64,000 nucleotides of DNA, taken from the NCBI RefSeq assembly GCF_003369915.1, contig NC_046676.1, positions 12,196,001 through 12,260,000 of the forward strand. Reading direction: 5' to 3'. A program made the position numbers and the translations under genes. The first letter of the stretch is position 1. Each line of letters starts with the position of its first letter. The notes under the pieces were generated by a model, which was not told where the DNA came from, searched no databases, and was given only the letters and a program-made list of their open reading frames with translations. This DNA is from Drosophila miranda (Eukaryota > Arthropoda > Insecta > Diptera > Drosophilidae). Positions 50,759-62,815 of the stretch are shown one piece after another.

Positions 50759-53639
50759 CTAGAGGGAGCTTGTTTTCTCATATCCAAACGAAGCGTGCGA
50801 GATTTTATTTAACGCGGCTTGTCCCCCCACAGAGAGAGAGAGAGAGGGAGAGGGGAAGTGGGAAGTGGGAAAGTGGTGACTCCAGAGGGCAGCGGGGTAT
50901 GTGGGGGGGCACAAACAAGCTGCGTGTTTACACATATTTTTGCCTCTCGTCCGCTCCCAGTCTTGTTTTTTTTGGCCACAACGAAATGAATTGGGTTTGG
51001 GCCTGGCCCACAACTAGTTGCTCTTGGGAGCACACAAGCACAGCCGCACGTGCAGACAGCCGCACCCAGAGCACCCCAACCGCTGCCCTCCGAAGCCCCT
51101 CAGACCACGTCTCGGTTACAGCTCTCCCCAAAAACTACCGCCCCTCGGCCAGCACTCCCCCCGAAGGGAGGCAGACTATTGTCCACGCACGCATTTTACA
51201 AAAAATAAACCGAGTCTCGAATTTCTGTTTGTTTTGTGTGGACGGATCTGCATATTCCCATAGTCCTCCAGTCTCGAATCACCACATCTGCCACAAATCG
51301 TACAACTATATCGTATGGTACCTGCCATACAGGGAAGGACCTTCAAGGGTATCAAAGTCTTCCATTCCCGAAAGCCGGCGCCCTCACTTCTTGTTTGAGT
51401 TGCCAACTTTTGTGGCAGGAGTGAGAGAGGGGAGGCCCGGAACTGGGGTTGAGGGGTAATGGGAGGTCATGCATACATCTGTAAGTACAATCATTACGCG
51501 GGACTCGGCTAGATATATGTATTCCTCCTCTCGTATCTCTTGCCTCAAACAGTGGATCCATTTCCCGCATTTTGTGGCTGCCTGATTGTCATGCAACCCA
51601 ACCCCCGCCCTCCAAGCCCCCTTTAAGGCCACCCATGTGTGTGTGTGTGTGTGTGTGAAGGCAACCGTTTGGTTTTTATGTCTTTTGTAAAATTTTTATT
51701 TAATTTTTGAATCTTTTTTTTCTTCCATGAAAAGTTTAATATTTGTTTTTCATGCTTGCGATTTGCATAATTTCCACAAACACACACACACAGAGGGTCA
51801 CACACACACACACACATGCACGCATCATGACCTCCATTTGTGACTAGCCTGTACCTGAGAGAGAGAATGAGAGAGAGAGAGAGAGAGGGAGAGGGAGAAA
51901 GAATGCTCTGCTCGCATGCGATATATTTTATGAATGCAAATCCCTGTTCATTCGGATTTGGTTTACTTACTTGCCCCAAACCTGCTCAAGCCTCATCCCC
52001 GGCCCCATCTGCCCCATCTGCCCCATCTGCACCCTTATTCACTTTCACCTTCTTTGTGCTCTGTTCTCTGTTTCATCGTCTGCCTCCTACACAGAGCCAC
52101 ACAGCCACAGATTCGCTGGCTGCAGTTTCCATCTCAATTTCCATTTCCACCCACATCTCACATGTGGGGGCAGTCGAAGCGTTTTTCGCCCTGCTTTAGT
52201 TTGCTTTTTATCCATTCATATCGCAGTTCCATTCATGCGCTTCTCCTACAAAATGAAAGGGAGCTAATCGACTGCAAGAGTACCCTGTAGTGCCTAATGC
52301 CTGGGAATAATATACAGAAAAAATGCAGCTAAAAGCCCACCACCCCCCTCTATAATCCTACAGGGTATTCTCGAATAGAGAGTACCCAAAAAACTTAAAC
52401 TGAACTGAATATTTATTATTATTATGTCCCCCGCCACTCGCCTGGCCTGGCCCTCCGCCTCATTTACCTGTCTGCCACCCACTGCCCCTTTCTTCCGGCG
52501 GCGCCTTTTCCACCTTTTGGTTTCGTAGCTTTTTTGTTCGTCTTTTCCCTTTTATTTATTTTTATTGTGTGGCGCGCGGCTTAAATGCGCTTTGCAGATA
52601 TTTTATGCCTTCCCTTCAAGCCAACCAAGGGGGTATCCAGGGGGGGAATGTGGGCCAAATATGTTTATTTGACACACACATCCGTCCTACACCACCCCGC
52701 CCCGCCCCGCCCCCCTCCAGCTGCAGTCTGTCCGCCTCTAGCCATGCAAATCTCTCTCCCTCTCTCTCTTTTCTCTCTGTCTTGCTCTTCGAATTCGGAA
52801 TCAAAGTTCTGTTGTTGTTGGATTATCCCGTGACACGGCTCATACGCTTACAAAAGAGTTTTCGCTTACAGCCACGCCTACCACCGGGCGCCCCCCTTTT
52901 TGGGGGAAGCCCATTTTAGCCCTGACAAAGCAATTTTTGTTATTTTGCCGCAATTGAATTTGTTTTTCCTTTTTTTTTTTATTTTTGGTTCAACTTTTGG
53001 CATTTTTATTATTATTTTACGCCATTTTTGGTTGAACCTTTGAACCTTTTACGTTTGTGCGTTTGGCAGGAAATGAAGTGAAACGAGAGTTTCGATGAAC
53101 TTTGGAAAACTATAGAATTGTTTGTTTTTCCAAAAATCTACACAGGCCATCGCCTGCTCAGCCAGAGTGGATCCTTTCTATCCTTTTATCAATCCTGCCG
53201 CAGTCTGAGGAGGAGTCTTTGAGGAGTTTGCAACTTTTTAGTAGAATTGAAGAGCCCTCAACGGTATAGACTTTGATGTTCAGGAATAAACAAAACTTTT
53301 GTTCCCCAAAAACGCAGAGAGTTGCACAGATTTAAGGGACATCTTTGGGTCCATAAGTTAAAGCCCTACTTAAAGCCTTTGAATAATTAAACACATGCGA
53401 ATATATGGTTTTTGTATGGCCTCTAAGGGCCACCACACCGCCCCCCCCTCGGACAGGGAGCAATTCCCTGCTCATTGAATCGTGATTGCGCATCGTTATC
53501 AATTATTGAGCGGGCAATTTAAATATCATAAAAATTAAATTGTAATTTTAAATTAAAATCCCTCGAACGGGAGAGGGAGAGGAAGAGCGTGGGTTGACCA
53601 TGGCAAGCGGAAGGAAAGGACATTAAATCCGTTTAGGTT

Positions 53640-53641
<2 letters not shown>

Positions 53642-53670
<29 letters not shown>
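53642..53670. repeat. (GT)n microsatellite
   Basis: A pure GT run of about 14 units. Confidence 0.9.
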
Positions 53671-56600
53671 CCCCTCTGTGCCCCCTTATAGAGTGCGTTC
53701 AGTGATGTTCACATTTGATACCATTGTGTGTCCGACCTAAAGCCCCCAAACTCAACCTTTGCCCCTGCCCCCTGGCACTCACTGGTGGCTAATCTGTACG
53801 AGGGGGGTGTGGGCGGTGGGCGTGTGCGTGGGCGTGTGCGTGTGCAGGGTGATGATATGCAAGCGGAATCCTCTTCTGGAAAATTGCCTCCAGAATCCTT
53901 CACGCTTCATCAATTCCCATTGTTGTTTCTACCACTGTGTGTGTGTGTGTGTGTGTCACTGCCTTGCTCTCTCTCTCTCTGCCCTCTCTCTCTCTCTTTC
54001 TCTCTGTCTCTCTTGTACATTGAATTGCAAATATTTATGCGTGTGTGAAGGGGAGGAGGGGAGTCAACGGAAGCGCCACTGCCAACCCGCTCGGTTTTTC
54101 CTCTCCCTCTCTCTCTCTCTCCCGTTGCGTACTTAAGCGAATTGCGTATTTATGTGTGTAATCGCAACTCATCATTCGTTGTGGCATGGGGGGGGGGAGG
54201 ATCGGGGGCTTGGGCGGTAGTTTTGCGTGTGTGTGTGTGTGTGGCAGTGGCGGGTTGGGGAAAATATATACACACAACGGGGCTTTATCGTTATGGACTG
54301 ATGGATTTCCGTCTGTTACCTTTTCGCATTACGAAAATGTCGCTTGGGTTTCCCCCCCCCACTAACTATATCTACCTCCTCCCGCTTTGGCCCCTCTACC
54401 CAACCACCATTTAAACGTCTGTCGTGTCAGAAGTGGCTGCGATTTATTTCGGCAGCCATTTACATATTTTATTGTCAGCTAATGCCAGGATTGTGGGTGC
54501 GTCCTTTTGAGGTGGGTCTACGTCTACTTATCTCCTTGACTATTTCCAGTGTGCGCCATTTAGTGACAAGCCCATTACAGAGGATGATAATTCACCGTCG
54601 TTCAGCCAGGAGGAGGAATTAAGCAGGAAATCAGCGGGAAAGACGGGAATAAACTATCCTTAAAGTGTATAAAATATACATCAAAGAAGGAAGACCTCTT
54701 TAAAGACCTTCTTATTGATTCCGTTTTTCCGTAAAGACAAGCCTTCCATACGAATCTCATTTCCCTGTCCGAGTATCTATAATTTGTATTTTTATTGAAT
54801 TTTGCTGCATTTTAATTGAATTTGAACCAAGAAAATATATCAATATTTTCTCTAGCAAATTCAGCCACAAATTACAAAATTACATATATACTTGTATGTG
54901 GTTTTTGTTGCTGTGTGGCTGCCACTGCCACACAACACAGATTGATTTTCCCTCTCTCGAGGCAAGTCCGTGCCACCACTATTTTCCCTCATTTTCCCTA
55001 TGAAAACATTGCAAGAATTTAATTTCATTTGGCGCAGAATTTTTGCATAATTATTTGCAGATTGCCGGCCACATTTCTGGGGCAACAATCATCATTTCAG
55101 CAACCCATCATCATTCTGTCCCCCCCCCCCACCGTTACCACCCCCTAAGTACATAAAAAGTTTAACCAAAAAAAAAGGAACAACATTTTTGCTGGTTTTG
55201 TTTTTGCTTAATTAAATTGAAAATGTTTTTCCGCTGGATTTGCTGGCCCAACGAAATGAGCCTCCCCGTGCCCCTCCCCCACCCCCTCCGCCCGATGACA
55301 GGCCAGGCATCGTTGGGTGTTCTTTTTTTGTTGTTTTTTTAATAAAGCAAATCGATGGCTGGAGTCGGGAGTAATTGAACAAAGTGCCACAAAAATTGTT
55401 CAGAAGAAAAGCTGGAAAAGCGTTGAAACAGAAAAGCGTTAAGGGAGGGGGTGCGGGTGCCACTTAACGGTGACCTTCTTCGAGGTAAGCCAAGCGTTGC
55501 GTATACGCCGTGATGGGCGGAAAGCAAGAGACAGGGAGGGAGAGGGAGAGGGAGAGTGCTGGCGGATGTTCTGAGCATATGGCTCATTCAATCATCCGCC
55601 GATTCATTGACAAGTCTGTCAATGGGCATATTGATTTATGACCCCGCCTGACACCACGTCACCCCCTGCCCTTCTCTGTTGGGACCCCGACGGAGCCCCA
55701 AGCACAAATCGTTTCCACTTTCGAGATAATTACCAATCCATATGGAAGAGTGTGTGTGTGGTGGCATGCCACAGCCACAAAACATGCCTTTGTTTTGCAT
55801 TTACCGCCCGCTCAACACGCAAATAATTGCGATGAACCGCAGAGCGTTGCAAACTCTGTATTGTTGTTTGTCCAAGCGTAAGGCAGCAGATAACCAGATA
55901 CCAGATACCAGAGATAGATACAACTGTTAGATACAGATGCCTGGCAGTGGCAGATACTGTTTTATCTCTGAGTGGGTAAGTAGTTTTATCGGTCGAGTGC
56001 ATCGAACGTGCTTTTGTGTGGGCTACCGCCACTGATTGGCCCCCACACGCCCCACACTGCTCTCCCAGTGCCATCCACCATCTGGAGGATACACACAAAG
56101 AATCTCCTGTTGATCGAACCAGCCAAGATGGACAGCACCTGACTTTTGTCTGTTTGAACAGCTGGCCTTCGAGCCACTCTCTCTGGAAAGCGGAAAAGAT
56201 GGTCGCTTTGCCACTTCCGCGCTAGAGGGAGGGACCAACAACAGCCGGTGGCAGGGGAGTGGCACAACACCCACTGGGTGCTCGCTTTGGGGGGCTGTCT
56301 GCCAACCTCGCTGGGCAGCAGATGGATGAGACCCAGGGATGGCCCATGTTGGCTCCAAGCCTGGGCAAGAGAGCGCGTAATCAGGCTCTAAGCCAAACAG
56401 CCATAAGATGGTTGCGGCTCTGCTTGGGATGCCTGCATTTATGTCAGACATGGCCTGGACACAACAAGGAGGGAACCTCAATATCTTCGATATCTCTGCC
56501 TCGAACTCCGAGCGGGTTTTCGAGCGAATGCACTGCCACAACCATGTTAATTAGTTTACTGCCGGCAGGTGTTGATTTCAAGCTCCTGTTGTGCATACAA

Positions 56601-58168
56601 ACACACACACTCTCACCCCCCGGGGGGGCTGGATATGCACCGTGTTTGCCATCGTCTATGGGGCAAACTTTGGGTGGTGGCAAGGGGAGGGGAAAACATC
56701 CCCAAAACAACAATAATGGAACAATAACAAAGGCAACAGCAGGGAAAACATTTTCCCATTCAAATTTCCACACATTTTGATGTTTAACATTAATTTCCAT
56801 TAAAATGGCATTCACTTTGGCGCCAATTCGGGCTAAAACGTGATGCAACGGATCCACCGACGCCCCCATGGGAGGGGACCCATGGAAATGCGAAACTGAA
56901 ACCGAAATTGGAAACCCACAGAGAAAATAAACTGCACGAATAATAATAAACACCGCAGTGCGGCTTACGAGTAGATTTCCCCATTTATTCCCATATCCCC
57001 CATCGAATCGGATCGGAAATTGTTTACTGGAGCGGAGCAGAGCGGATCGGATTCCCCCAATCCCCAATCCCGGGACAAATAATTAAAACAATTGTAAATT
57101 ACGAATTTAATGAGAATTTCCATTGATTTGCCCCGTCCGTGGATATCCTGGGGATTTACATGCGAATCTCTCTACGGCTACGGAAGCGATGGCCAATCCG
57201 GTCAATCATTCCATTGAAATCTCGGCTTTTGTGGGGCCCATTGATGGCTGGCCTTGGTATTTTTATGGTAAATATTTGCGCAGATTTTCTGTGCAATAAT
57301 TATTCATAATTGATGTGTATTTGGCTTTTGGTCGGTGAAAATTAGTCGCCTAATTGTTGGAATATATATTTGGATATGTTTCGAACAAATGGTAGATGAT
57401 TGAAGGCCATTGGCTTTAACTTTTGCCGCCCCTCTCCAGGGATATGGATTTTTGTGCATTTGACACGTCTGGCACGGCCACGTTCTGTTTATGGCGCCGT
57501 TAGTGGCACGAAGGTGTCAGAAAGAGGGCGAGGGCGAGGGAGAGAGGTGTAGAGGTGTAGAGGGCGTGGTGTTTTTTATAGTATTTTGTGGGTGGCGATA
57601 CAAAAGGAATGCCGTAGCGTTTGGAGCTGTCATCAAACATGCAAACTGCATTCGAGTAAATTGCCAAGTGAATGGCATGCTTCTGCCCTCCACTCCCCCG
57701 CTGTGGCAGCCACCACACTATGCCACTGTGCCACTGAAGTATTTGCCTCGCAAACTCAATCTCTAAACGGAGCGGAGGGGAGCGGAGGGGAGGACGAGCA
57801 AAAAATCAATCAAATGCCTTTAAGCAATAGACAGAACTTTCGTTCGACCGAAGAGTAACTTTTGGAGCAAGAGAGGGGGAGGGGAGAGAGATTAGATTGC
57901 ATCCCTGGCGGTGCTCCGAGGAGCAACAAAGTGCGGGTAATATTATCAGGATATCAACATAAGGGCCATGGGGATTGCCTCCTGAGATTTCCAGCCAACA
58001 AACTGGGAAAAATGTATCCCCCCCCACTACCTGCCCGCTGCCAGGCTGTAGTTTATTTGTTGTATGTGCAACATCCCGAATAACTTGTTCCACACAAATC
58101 CATAAATGCCTGCCCACCGCTCAGCCAGGGAGGGGGAGGGGGGAGGAAGCCTGGCTGTAAAGTTTTTC

Positions 58169-58169
<1 letters not shown>

Positions 58170-58214
<45 letters not shown>
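58170..58214. repeat. (CA)n microsatellite
   Basis: A pure CA run of about 22 units, the longest dinucleotide tract of this type in the window. Unlike the one at 61863-61891 it carries no retroelement. Confidence 0.9.
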
Positions 58215-58216
<2 letters not shown>

Positions 58217-59688
58217 CATGAAAAGTGGAAAGTGAAAGGCCGGCGAGTGGCGCAGGGGCGGGGCGGGGGGAGGAAAGAAAGCGAAATTGCTGACAGGAAA
58301 CTTCCAATCAGAAATGAATTACTTTGAAGTGAAGTTGAAGTTGCCACAAGGAGGAGTGGATGCCGCCGCAGTGTCAGGTTTAAGCAGCCATGAAATAACA
58401 TTAATTTGTTGCAAATTCGTTTGCCACAAAGTTTTTCTAAGTTGAATTAATTCGATTAGCTTATCGGCGGTTCAAAGTTGCGACTACGTCTACGTCAGGG
58501 AGGGTATTGGGACGTAGAGGGGGCGACACGACGACGACAATTCAAATTTTATTAGATTACATGAAATTTATGTGGCAATCAACTTAAAAAAACAGAACGG
58601 AATGGAATGGAACAGCACACCAAATGTCTAGGAAGGAAGTAGGATGGGGTGGGGTGGGGTAGGGGGGGTGGGGGGGGAAATGCAAATGATATAGGGTCTA
58701 GAACAGGGACTGCCTGCCACTGCCACTGGCACTGTGTGTGTCCTCATTTTAATAAGAATGAACTTCTCCCGGCTCTCTCTCTCTCTATCTCTTCGTCTCC
58801 CTTTCTCTCTTTGTGGAACTAAATAAGTCAAATAAAAAGAGTGTATTACTGCCTCTGTGTAGGGGGTCTGGGGGGAATCTCTCATTTCATTTCATAAAGC
58901 AAGGCCAAATAATTTTCGTTTATTTTGTTAATATTTTTACGGCAAAAATGCTTGAAATTGATAAGGCTGCCTTTTGTATGGGACCCACACATGTATGCGT
59001 GTGCGTGTGTGTGTGTGTGGGGGGTGTGTGTGTGTGGGTGGTCTCTGTGGGTTTGCTTTGTTAGCAGCCGCAACCACAGGGAGACAGAGGGATTTCCTTT
59101 TGGGTCCAATTCTATAGAAGGTTCCCTCCTCCATGGAGCGACGATTGGAACACGCTTTGACAAGTTTAAGGAAAACCTATAATTCTTTATAGAAATACTG
59201 AATACTGAATGAATGGGCAGATAAAGAAAGATATCACCAGCAGGCTTCAACTTTAAGGAAGAGTATTGAAAAAGGCCTCTTTAAGCAACAAAAAAGAAGC
59301 CTCAAGAGTGAAGTCTTTGATTTGAAAAGCGGAAAGGAATGGAGTATAATTAGCCCTTAAAAATGTTTAGAAAAAGACGAAAAAGATGGCTAGATGGAGG
59401 ATATATGTAGAACCATTAACGTTGGGGATCTCTTGTATGAAACACTCCCCAAAATACTGATACCCCCCTTCAAAGGGAGAAAACCAAAGCCAAAAACCAG
59501 AAGGAAGCCAAACAAAAATTTGTTGAAAATGCAAAATTTAAATTGTGTTTGTTTTCTGTAAAAAACACACGCACACTGTCACGGGGGGGATGTACCTGCC
59601 TCCCCCTTCTGAGGCATATCTATATCTAATGATTATTTGTTTGTTTCGCCCTCTCTCAACATTTGTTTGCCTTCTTCTTTATCCGCAG

Positions 59689-59749
59689 ATTGGATGAGAG
59701 TCTCCAACGACATGGTATGAAGGAGCCGACGAACACTTTGGATGAAATT
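59689..59749 (+). CDS. Internal coding exon of an unidentified gene
   Basis: A strong polypyrimidine tract and CCGCAG acceptor precede 59689, and a perfect GTAAGT donor follows 59749. Of the three frames only one is open: one base followed by 20 codons, with the peptide LDESLQRHGMKEPTNTLDEI. The 61-nt exon thus starts with the last base of a split codon and ends in phase 0. An ATG inside (Met-Lys-Glu-Pro) could also serve as the start if it is spliced directly to a leader such as 47940-48396. The rest of the gene must lie to the right of the window or in unrecognised exons. I do not recognise the protein. Confidence 0.55.
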
Positions 59750-61861
59750 GTAAGTGCTTTGGCTAATCAGTGGGGTACTACACGGTCGGTGGATTAATTT
59801 AGAGTCAAGTGGCAGCATATCACACACGTGTCCTTCAAGCACAAGCCATTCCCCCCCCCCAGACACAGACCGTATCCACCTCGGAGCCCCATAATCTACC
59901 GGAATCGCATCCACAAGCATTAAAATCCATGTACGAGTGCATTTGTATGCGAAAAAGTCACGACAATGCAACGGACACATAATGAAAGTGAAGTGGTGGG
60001 CCGTATTGGGGGCCACAGAAGGGAGGGAGGAGGGGGGTGCCACAGAAGGGTTGGGTCTGGCCACTGATGTTGCAAGAGTGTTTTTTGTGTAGTTGCACGC
60101 AGTTGGCGCTTGTTAAAATGAGAGAGAGGGAGAGAGCGAGAGATAAAGTTGGAAATGCAAAGCAATCTAAATAAAATGTCAGTCCCGCAAGTGGCGGCAG
60201 GTGGCGTCGCCCAAGAGTGGCAGGAGGGGGGGGGAGAGAGAGACCGAAAGAGAGGGCATAATGAAGGAGAGGCAACAGAGATGGGCAGAAAGGGGGGAGA
60301 GGGAGAGAGGATCCGATCTCCAAAGCAACGACAAACAATAGTTGGGTGGTGCGATGTGCGATGTGTGGTGGGGGGGACGGGGGGTGGTGTTGGACTTCAA
60401 AGAGGAGTTTTGTGTTCAGTTGGAGACCAGAGGAGTGGCTGTGGCTGTGTTGGCCAAGGAGAAGGTCCAAACGATGTCGAGCGTTTGTCAGACCATCGTC
60501 GCGGCGAGTAATTGTTATGTAAATGAGTTTTACAGTTTTTGCTTGGCCCAAAAAGGTCACAGAGGGAGAGACAGAGAGAGCGGTAGAGAAATAGGCCAAA
60601 AATATTTCACAGTCAAGTCAAGTCTGTCTCCTGCCGATGATGAGCAGAGGATTTCCCGGACAACAAAAAAAAACTTTTTGTTTGTCTTTTGTTTCGTTGT
60701 CGTTGTCGTTGTCGTTGTCGTTGCCTTTGGTGCATGCCCCTCCCCTCTGCCCACCTTTCAGGGCGCCCTGTGTGCAGGCAAAGCTCTTTATAAAATTGCA
60801 AATCAGTTTGTAAGTCGTTGTTGCTGTTGTTTTGTGCCACTTTATAGCCATCTTTGGCCGTAACATTTTTGTGGTGTAAACATACGAACGGCTATGACTG
60901 TATTTCAGTAATAAAGTTGCTACGTTCTGCGGGGGCGGGACATAGGATACAGGGGGAAGGCGGCATGAGGCAGGCAAACACATTGCAAAGTTAATAACCG
61001 TTTAGGAAAGTTTAAAGCGGAATGGAATTTACAATACCCTCTTCTCTCTCTCTCTCACTCTCTTTGAAAGGACCTTTTTGCGAGGTGCTGGGGAGGTGCG
61101 GCTTTGTGTGGAAATCTCACCCTCTTTTGCAGGGGGGAGAGGGGGAGGGAAGTCCCTATTCAATCTATCATTAAACTATTAATTTCCTGTGGGTAGCCCC
61201 GAGACAGAGGAAACCACGTTTTGGGGCTCCACTTGTCCACAGATGCATCTTCATGATCTGACCATTATGCCATCTCCATCCATTTCCCCAATTAGCAATT
61301 TAATCAATTATAACCTTGAAGCTCTCTCTCTCTCTCTCTCTGTCTGTCTCTTGGCCCATGTGGCAAGCGTTGCCTACTGCTGCGGGCGGCTCATATCGCA
61401 TATTGCCAATTACTAGACGAATCTATGGTGTGGCGTGGCGTCCCTAGACGAAGGACGAACAGCCGCAGGATGTCCCAGACCCTCAGCCATATTTGTGTTG
61501 GCCCATTTTCTTAAGTGCAACGTCAGCTTGGCATTTCGCAACATTTTGTTGCTGCTCGAAGGAAAAACACAGATGAATGCCAGGACAGGCCAGGGGCAGA
61601 GCACACAGACACAGAGAGCAGTGAGCAGTGAGCAGTGAGCAGTGAGCGGGGTGGAACAGATGCGACTCCGAGTGGGACTTGAATTTTTAATGCAAGAGGC
61701 AGAGGGGAGTGGCAGGGGGGAGTGGCAGAGGGGAGTGGCAGGGGGGAGAGCGGGAGCATCATATGCCATTGCCATTCGCAGTGGCATATTTACATTTCGG
61801 CTCAATGTCAATTGCGTTTATAAATTAATTTGCAAAAAGACAAATGTACCCCCACATACAG

Positions 61862-61862
<1 letters not shown>
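59750..61862. other. Intron-like region with minisatellites
   Basis: No gene seen. It contains a (TTGTCG)n run (about 60696-60723), a (CT)n run at 61322-61340, a 7-bp AGTGAGC minisatellite (61617-61648) and a 12-bp GGGGGAGTGGCA-type minisatellite (61700-61748). Confidence 0.5.
61617..61748. repeat. Two adjacent minisatellites (7-bp and ~12-bp units)
   Basis: GTGAGCA is tandemly repeated four to five times from 61617. After about 50 bp, AGGGGGAGTGGC-type units repeat about four times to 61748. Confidence 0.8.

Positions 61863-61891
<29 letters not shown>
61863..61891. repeat. (CA)n microsatellite at the retrotransposon 5' junction
   Basis: About 14 CA units end exactly where retrotransposon ORF1-like sequence begins. 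It is the probable insertion target. Confidence 0.85.
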
Positions 61892-61894
<3 letters not shown>

Positions 61895-62815
61895 CCGTCC
61901 CCAAGGCCGAAGAAGCCAAAACATGGACCCAAAAAGTCAAAAAAAACGGAGAAGAAACCGCAGGAAGGCCAAATGAGGGACGCCGTAGCTCGCAAGGGAC
62001 CGGAGGACGCCCCAAAGGATCGAGATGTGGGGTGGGTGAAGGTCGTAGCTAGGCAAAGGCCAAAGCCAAAGCAGCAGCAACGACCAAGACCGCCACGCAG
62101 CGATGCAATAGTCATCGCCGCCACCAGCACTGTCTCATATGCAGACATCCTAAGGAAGGTCAAGACAGAGCCAAGTCTTAAAAAGCTAGGGCAATCGGTG
62201 CAAGGGGTGCGACGCACGGCAAAAGGAGAGCTGTTGCTGATGCTGGAAAAATCGGCGGACCCGAGAACCCACGAGATGCAGGCAGCAGTCAAGGAAGCGC
62301 TAGGAAGCACGGTTGAAGTAAGGAGTCTTACCGAAACTGTCATCTTGGAGGTAAGGGACATAGACGAAGTGTCCACCCAAGAGGAAGTCCTAGCGGAACT
62401 CAAAGCGCAGGCTGGGGTGGAAATCTGCGAGGCCGCAGCCATCTCCATCAGACCAGCCTATAGGAGCACGCAGACCCTGACTCTGAAAGTTCCACCGGCT
62501 ATAGCAAAGCCCCTCCTGGAGAAAGGAAGAATTCGCCTGGGGTGGGGGTATTGCAGAATACGACCCAAGTCAACTCCCCGAAGATGCTACAAGTGCATGG
62601 AATTTGGCCACATCGCGCCTAATTGTAAGAGCAGCCAAGACTTCACGAAGTGCTGCTACAATTGCGCAGGAGCCGACCACCAGGCCAAAGATTGCAAAGA
62701 CGAACCAAGTTGCATTCTTTGCAAGCGCCACCGGGTGAAGGACCCGAAGCACCAAACGACGAGTTCGAGGTGCCCGCAGTACCAAAAGGCGATGCAGCAA
62801 ATGAAGGATAGATGA
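61892..62815 (+). CDS. Retrotransposon ORF1 (gag-like, CCHC zinc knuckles), 5'-truncated
   Basis: The open frame runs to the TGA at 62813-62815. Its only upstream ATG (61844) is in host flanking DNA across the CA repeat. The N-terminal part is very basic (Lys/Pro/Arg-rich), as expected for RNA binding. A middle segment (about 62110-62560) is predicted to fold as the gag RRM-like region. The C-terminus has two canonical CX2CX4HX4C knuckles (CYKCMEFGHIAPNC and CYNCAGADHQAKDC) and a third, irregular one (C-I-L-C...H...C). These features are typical of R1/I-type ORF1 proteins, which package the element RNA. No disabling mutation is seen in the retained part. Confidence 0.85.

Larger units (their letters stand above)
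48397..59688. other. Long intron-like region rich in simple repeats
   Basis: No supported exon was found. Numerous (GT)n, (CT)n, (GA)n and homopolymer tracts occur, including G35 at 50724-50758, (GT)n at 53642-53670 and (CA)n at 58170-58214. Long open frames over these tracts (for example 50674-51459) are repeat artefacts. Confidence 0.5.

Noticed and set aside
50674..51459. 261-codon open frame on +
   Set aside because: It starts across the 35-G tract and reads through GA-repeat and CA-rich DNA. Codon content is unlike the real genes here, and both strands are open.
56259..56780. 173-codon open frame on + with a 172-codon frame on - over the same bases
   Set aside because: Frames on both strands are equally open, there is no codon bias and no recognisable motif. 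It is probably chance in GC-rich intronic DNA.
62570..62800. Antisense open frames over the retrotransposon
   Set aside because: These are shadows of ORF1, whose zinc-knuckle motifs are unambiguous on +.
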